DNA of 64,000 bases from Siphonodentalium dalli (Eukaryota > Mollusca > Scaphopoda > Gadilida > Siphonodentaliidae), in NCBI GenBank assembly GCA_032622095.1, contig CP136067.1, positions 83,106,705-83,170,704 of the forward strand. Direction: 5' to 3'. Positions within the stretch are counted from its first letter, which is position 1; the number at the start of each line of letters is the position of its first letter. Position numbers and translations under genes: made by a program. A model generated the notes under the pieces. The model was not told the DNA's origin and did not search any database. It saw only the letters and a list, made by a program, of their open reading frames with translations. Of the stretch, positions 57,922 to 64,000 are shown one piece after another.

Positions 57922-59578
57922 TTTCTTATGGCTGAGAGTGTGCGTTTCATAATCGCCAGAGAGGGGTCTTCTCCTCTATCCGGAAGATATTGTTTGGTGT
58001 AGGTAGGTAGGTGTGATAATCCCCAGCATGAATGGGTTGCCTCCTATAGTCTGTATCGAGAGCTGTTGACTTCGTCCAGTATGTTTGTGAAAATAACAAT
58101 TGTGTTGATTCGGCGATGTGGAATATTCAACCATGACTCCAAATAAAGGTCCGCATAATACACGTCTTCTCGGCTCCTTCTTTTCCTTGGGCCAATACTA
58201 GATGTATAAGATTCCCCACGCGTATAATTGAGCCACAGATTACGTGATTGAATACTATAAACGGTTAATGTTACACGTGGAGGGGTTTTCCAATTTAGAA
58301 ATCCCTTCCCTTCCACCCCCTCAACCAAACAAACTGTTCAAGTCTGGAAAATTATATTCGCACTCCATCGGGTTGCCGGAATTCTCCAATTGGTTCTCAT
58401 GCAAGCTTTCAAACTGTTGGAAATTTCCAATCCAACACCCACACAAGTCATCACTTAACTTTACGATGCAGTTGTAGACATTCTGTAGCTGTATGCTACA
58501 CGATTTGTACTGAGGATGTTGGATTAGCAAATGTTAAGGAGGATATCATTTAGATGGACATCCTCGACGACGACAAGACACTGGCATGAACTAATTGAGA
58601 TACTATCACTTATTTAAAGATGCATAATCCGAATTAACGCTCGCAAATTACTATTTACTTAGGTTCCGTGGAAAAACATATTTGATTCGAGTCGAGGAAC
58701 CCACCCATCAAAGCTCAGATAGATATCGATTTTTGACATCAATTATTTTCCACCACCGATAATTTTTTGTGGCCCAGTAAACAGTCGACGAGAAGACGGT
58801 CTCAGACCAAATTGCGGATGAAGATGGATAACTCTAAAATCAAGTGGCTTTTTGTGTCAGACATTTGACAAACCGGCAAAATTTCGTTAAACAAACTGTT
58901 GATAAATAACAGGTTTTGGGCAATTTTATACTATAGTTGACCGTGGTTAGCATTATTTTTGAAATTTCTCGATTCTGATAACTGAAGCGGCATTTCAAAA
59001 TTTTTTGTTGTTGTTGTTGTTGTTGTTTAATCTGATGATATGGGTACCATCGAATCGGATTGAGTACCTTTAATGGACTCAATGCCTTCGAATGAGCGCA
59101 TGTGAAATAACATACATTTTATAAAAGTCTGTAAAACAACTTCATCAACAAGTACATGTAAAATATATCGATGTTGTTCATTATTAACTCTCCGATAATG
59201 AGATTTTGCATGTCAAAACAAATTGTTTTGTAAATAGTGGAATTTAATTAAATATAACGGTTATTATCGGAAAAGGTCAAATCATTGAAAAATATTCTGA
59301 AAGTCATATTTAGACTCAAATATTTGAACTTACTACACGATTAGGTATGTTTGTTGATAAATCACTGTAAGAGTTTTGAAACAATGATTTCGGCATTCAA
59401 AACATGTATCACTATTGAATGTAATAACAAGTTTATCTCTTTCTTCTTGTTCCTCTTAGTGATGATGGTTTTACAGACTTCTATATTTTTTGCACATTTC
59501 CCACTGCGAGTAACTTGGGTCATTTAACCTATTCATGGCGGGAGGTGCGCTGGTGCAGCGTTAAAGACCATATGCCAG
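57922..59578. other. Intergenic region downstream of the receptor
   Basis: No recognised gene. There is a (TTG)n microsatellite at about 59,004-59,028. Two short phrases near 58,340-58,460 read as open frames on both strands without recognisable content. Confidence 0.55.
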
Positions 59579-59637
59579 TGCATTCTCTTATATATGCGAG
59601 TCTCTCACAGCGAGCCTCGCATATATAAGAGAATGCA
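59579..59637. repeat. Perfect 22-bp hairpin
   Basis: TGCATTCTCTTATATATGCG plus AG (59,579-59,600) is followed by a 15-nt loop and the exact complement at 59,616-59,637. No mismatch or bulge interrupts the stem. Flanking bases pair poorly. Confidence 0.9.
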
Positions 59638-59913
59638 TGGCTTTCAAGAACAAGGTAAATTGTGTTAGGCCAATGCATTCGCAGGTAGCTCCAGTCATGA
59701 AAGAGTTAAGTAATATTGTTAAAGGAGATAACTCAACATAAGCGGGAACTGTTATTGATTGACGACACAATCATACCAATTATCCAGCTGTTTTGTTTTC
59801 TCTCACCAATATATAGATCCTATTGTTACCCAATAGTAGAGTTTTACTTCGTAAATCATTGGGATTTAGAATTAACTGGTTAACCCCAAATTCGCGTTTG
59901 TAACGCCACAACG

Positions 59914-60062
59914 AACTGTTGCCCGCCCTGAATTAACTGTTGCCCGGTTTGCAATCACGGTCAGCTTTCGTGACGTCACGAGTGAACTGTTGCCCGACCC
60001 GAGCTAACTGTTGACTGGCTCCGAGCGAACTGTTGACTGGCCCGAACGAACTGTTACATGGT
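59914..60062. repeat. AACTGTTGCCCG minisatellite with CRE
   Basis: Six copies of AACTGTT (59,914, 59,935, 59,985, 60,006, 60,028, 60,049) mostly sit 21-22 bp apart. The 50-bp gap between the second and third contains a perfect CRE palindrome TGACGTCA (59,971-59,978). The first three copies continue with GCCCG. The same phrase CGAACTGTTGCCC appears inside the palindrome at 60,240-60,412. Confidence 0.75.
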
Positions 60063-60239
60063 TTGCAATTTCCGTGACGTTTCGGCTATTTCCGGAAATA
60101 GAGACTACATGTGCTTTTTGCATTCAGATACATGGCCTTATATTCCACATAGTTCTCATAATTCGAAATAACACTATTAAAGAGTGTGATTAATTAGCAA
60201 TGACCTGATTATATACAAGTAAATGTATTGGGTAACAAA

Positions 60240-60412
60240 GCAATTATTTCATGTGTCTTTTGGGAACATGCAAAATTGTTGTCCCTCGGTATCAGGAATG
60301 ACTATCGAACTGTTGCCCTCGGCCTACGGCCTTGGTCAACAGTTCGATAGTCATTCCTGATACTTCGGGACAACAATTTGGACTGTTCCCAAAAGACACA
60401 TGAAATAATTGC
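60240..60412. mobile_element. 173-bp palindromic MITE-like element
   Basis: The two arms of about 80 bp run from GCAATTATTTCATGTGTC on the left to GACACATGAAATAATTGC on the right. They meet at the centre GGCCTACGGCC (60,321-60,331). Only small differences interrupt the arms (for example near 60,268 and 60,380). No target duplication was identified with certainty. Confidence 0.8.
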
Positions 60413-61746
60413 TTACTATCACAGTGAATTATGTCACGTATTAATCATCGAAAACAATTGACTATTCTGTTTACTACACACTCTCTACCATTAAAATTCG
60501 TTAATGTTATAGAAAATATATGACAAAATAGGCCACGATTAGCTGTTTGTTCCGTGAAGTTGCGTGAATGAAAACGGCATTTGAATATTTCCGGACAAGA
60601 ACCTATACGCCATAATTTGGCTGAAAATGGGGGCAAGATGTTTCACATCGCAGCCTGTTCTCCCGAAAACTAGCATATTATCTGCATACAATATAACTTG
60701 TATTTGGTAGATAATCAGTCTATGTAAACATACACTCAAATTCATACTGATACTGAGTCTATTGCATTCCCATCAACTTTTCATTTCTGAACGGTTGTGG
60801 GCTTCCCCCAAATTACGTCACACGCACTAAATATAAATATGAAATTAGTTGTAATTGACAGGCGTAAACATGGTCACGTGCCAGTGCCGTCATGGCCGCT
60901 TCAACCCTGTGAAGCCGATTCTAAGAATCGGAATTAATAGTTGCAGGGTTTGTGACTTTTTGTTCGGCGGTTGTTTTACTGACAATAAAGGGAAACAGCT
61001 AACTTCCGGGATCCAAAATAATATGTACAATAACTAAGACAGATCTTCTTGAAATTATAAAAAAAATGTCAATTTATGTGGATCTCTTGGACTCAGAACG
61101 AAGTATTTTTTAGATTGGCCAGGCGATTTGTCGACCATGTTGTCAAAAAATAACACAAATCAACGGCCACGAATAAAAAATACATGAATGTCGGGACTAT
61201 CTGCTAAAACAACTACAGAACTAAAAAAAAGTTAAATGACATAACAAAACGATCTATCAGTTCCCCAGTACCGGCAGTAGTACCACCGCAGCCAAAACGA
61301 GCGAAGAGCAACCCAATTCTACCACCAACCCCACCGAAACCCACCCGACCTTACACAGCCGTATTATAAGCTCCAACGATTGGCCAGTTGTACCCTAATT
61401 ACATTTGCCCGCAATCCAAATTCCGGTGATTCTTGATTTTAAACTTTCGACCGCTCGTCAACAATCTACTTTATTTGTCGATTTGTGAATTTCTCTTCCG
61501 GTATAACATGACGTCATGGATACTATTTTAACAACATTTAGCCACACCTTCGGAATTTCCACACCGAGAGCACGTGACATGTTACTAGTTTTTTTATTGG
61601 GGCACACATTTCTTGGAGCTAAGTTTTGATTGGCGGTAATTACAAGGAATCCCGGGTTTGGGAAATGAAAACTGAACGAAAGGTCGTCAGACCCACTATT
61701 TTTTATATGTGGGTATGTAGTTTACTCCAGACTGGTAGATAATATG
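60413..61746. other. Non-coding stretch between palindromes
   Basis: No gene was recognised. A short plus-strand frame at 60,855-61,037 and a minus-strand frame near 60,445-60,745 have no recognisable content. Confidence 0.5.
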
Positions 61747-61834
61747 CTTAGAATCGCCTTATTTTGAGTCGATAATGTGCTGAAAATGACAACAATTTAG
61801 TCGCATTATCGACTCATAATGAGGCGATTCTAAG
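61747..61834. repeat. Imperfect palindrome with 31-bp arms
   Basis: CTTAGAATCGCCTTATTTTG onward (61,747-61,777) pairs with 61,804-61,834 with two mismatches, around a 26-nt loop. Weaker pairing may extend outward. Confidence 0.85.
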
Positions 61835-64000
61835 TAGATTATTTGTGGACAATGACACAAATAAGCCAAAGCACGACTTTTCATATGCACGCTTTTTAAC
61901 AGGTGTTTTCACTGTGGCCCGCGCCATAAAACGAGATAAAGGGTAAGAGTCCATTATCTGCTTATTTCAGAATCAAATGATCACGTTATGTACATATTTC
62001 ACGTTATCGGTCGATTACGTGCGTATTTCTACGCGAAAATGTTGCACATCGAAGTGAGTTTTCATCGTTTTCTACAGCTATATAAATAAATGAACTCATC
62101 AAGATAGCTAATGAGCGATGTATCAATTGTGCCTGTTCATTGTGAATAAGTATTACTGTTCAGCTGTGTTCACGCTGGACCGGAAAATATTTTGGCCAAT
62201 TTTTTTGCCAATTCTGATATCTTTTGTCAAAGTTTAAATTAAATCCTCGTTTGTTTTCTTGTCTCACAATTACTGAATATTTTTGTTTTATTTAACATCT
62301 AACATTCTATATAATTATGTCCGTACTTTCAAATGCCGTGTTTTGATTTCTTTAATCCCATCATTGTTACTTGACAATATACCACTACCCACCACCTATC
62401 ATTCAGCCTATGACAGACAAAGAAATAATTTTTGTTAATCCTCATTACTGTTTTATTTCATTTGGTGGCACATTATTTGATAGTGAATTGCCATGAGTAC
62501 CTTGTGTTGCATATTAAGCTATATCACATAATCAATTAACAGAAGATCACACTATAAATGTGATTGTCATGTCGCTCCCGTTACAAAATCAATTTGGGTT
62601 TTTTAATTTCCGATTTTGGGGTAAAAAAAATTGCCAAAAGTGTGGGCAAATGAAATTTTAGTTTTTGCCATTTTCGAACAAAATTGGCTATTGGCCTATT
62701 GGAGCGTCAACCCTGTTCTTGAGACAATATAACTGATCAAGTGCATGATTTTGGTCACCATTTTCGAATTTCTGAAATTTGAACGCCAAAATCTCCTTAA
62801 CGCATGTTTTGCCAATATCTCTTTAACTTAAATCTCCTTAACGCACGTTTTTCAAATATTTCCTCGTATTTCAAAATGGATTTTCTCAAAATCTGCCAGG
62901 AATGTCTTTGTGAAATTTGGTGCGAGCGATTATTGTGACACAATATTTAAGAACCATCGACCAATTGCATATTATAACCTCATTTACTTAACTTGTGTTC
63001 AAAATGTCACCGCTTTCAGGTACCAAGAATTTCTGCAAAATATATATAGGTGCAGTTCATATATTCATGATATCATAACTAAAGATCATGAGAGGAGCCT
63101 TAAGTATTCTTGATTCGTGAAATTTGTTGATTATTTTCATTTAGAAAGGCAACTACCCATAAATAATATTGTATATTTGAGAATTTTCATGTTATAAATA
63201 ATTGGGCTCAGACGATTTGTGGGTCATGGGTTCATAACCAAGTTAAAGATGACCACCATATCACAAAATGGTATAATTATAAAGATACTTTACCGTCATT
63301 TTCCTATTTTGGCTGAATGTCCACAAAACAGCCATCGGCAGTTTCTGTGAATACGTTTGGACACTGGTCACAGTTACCCTAAGTCAAACCATATATATCA
63401 TCTGACATTTATTAACAGAAGATAATTTTATATTTAATGTTAGTCCATGCATTAATTGGCTTTGCTCTTAGAAAAATCAGCGAACGAAACTTTTACGAAA
63501 GCCAATCACAATTTGCAAAGTATTTGATTTCACAAATCCACTCTTCCCGACGTGCATGGCCACGGTAAATGAAAACCAAACAAACAGGAATCAATATCAA
63601 ACTTGTTATAGGAAGAGCTGAGACAGACCATCTCTGTAAACTACATAAGGTATCTAAATTTAATAAAGATACCAGTACTCAATTCAATTCAATCTGGACA
63701 AAACTTGGGGAATAACAGTATAGGCCCTGTAATAATTGCATGGTACCGGTAACCGTAAAATATAATACATATGTTCACTTCAGTGTAATTGTAGTCTACA
63801 TAGTTTATATAGCGCATGTATGTAGCTGAAGGATCTAATGACTCGCACGTATTGTCTATTGTGTGAAATATTACAGACTCGCACATGACATATTGAACGC
63901 AGACGTTCCACGCTATATACTGCCAAATTCCCAGTACATTGGACACATAAGTTCGTTCATAATATATAAAGAGAAAGTATGTTCCCACTGTACTGGGAAT
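61835..64000. other. AT-rich sequence with no recognised feature
   Basis: Short open frames (62,910-63,113 plus; 63,689-63,988 minus) carry no known motif. The phrase TCTCCTTAACGCA occurs twice near 62,795 and 62,835. Confidence 0.55.

Overview
The window looks like nuclear DNA from an animal, most likely a marine invertebrate and probably a mollusc. It is AT-rich, has no bacterial-style operons, and is dominated by nested and tandem mobile elements. Only one gene looks intact: an intronless seven-transmembrane receptor at 56,887-57,921. The mollusc call is inference. It rests on Helitron/HINE-like (pearl-like) elements with tandem core repeats and tetranucleotide tracts, on the LINE and SINE types, and on decayed proteins of a transposon-associated family that I remember from invertebrate genomes. 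No database was searched. || Layout. 1-4,337: a head-to-tail train of Helitron-like non-autonomous elements that start TC and end hairpin-CTAG, with 122-bp core repeats. 4,338-7,493: a second such family containing a 570-bp tandem duplication. About 8,100-9,172 (minus): a decayed protein with an EEADT motif. 12,541-20,700: an old APE-type LINE (LINE A) carrying three later insertions: a hAT-like element in ORF1, a core-repeat element between endonuclease and reverse transcriptase, and a tRNA-derived SINE in the 3' part of ORF2. 18,226-33,494: the 3' part of LINE A, its SINE and about 570 bp of flank, repeated head to tail five times with a period near 3.05 kb. 35,100-35,745: another core-repeat element. 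35,717-40,675: a diverged fold-back (long inverted repeat) whose centre and right arm encode a broken protein with EEADS, RTVDKD, GCDSTSFFFGKGK and Cys-rich CXC motifs; the right arm also holds a 695-bp MITE. 41,002-43,030 (minus): LINE B, a 5'-truncated relative of LINE A. 43,559-45,290 (minus) and 46,775-48,234 (plus): more Helitron-like trains. 45,291-55,059: a nested locus built from repeat L (about 175-bp units with paired YY1-like motifs) and repeat X (1,546-bp tandem units with a conserved exon-like ORF). 55,060-64,000: the receptor gene and several striking palindromes. || How it fits together. The sequence records layers of insertion: LINE A landed, was broken by DNA elements and a SINE, and was then amplified as inert DNA in the five-copy array. 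Every copy carries the same frameshifts and the same SINE target duplication. Several repeat families carry dense arrays of sequences that match animal transcription-factor consensus sites (NRF1-like in the 122-bp repeats, YY1-like in L, NR5A/ERR-like in the TGACCTTGA units). Whether these are bound is untested. Boundaries of decayed elements are good to tens of bases at best unless a target duplication or terminal motif is cited.
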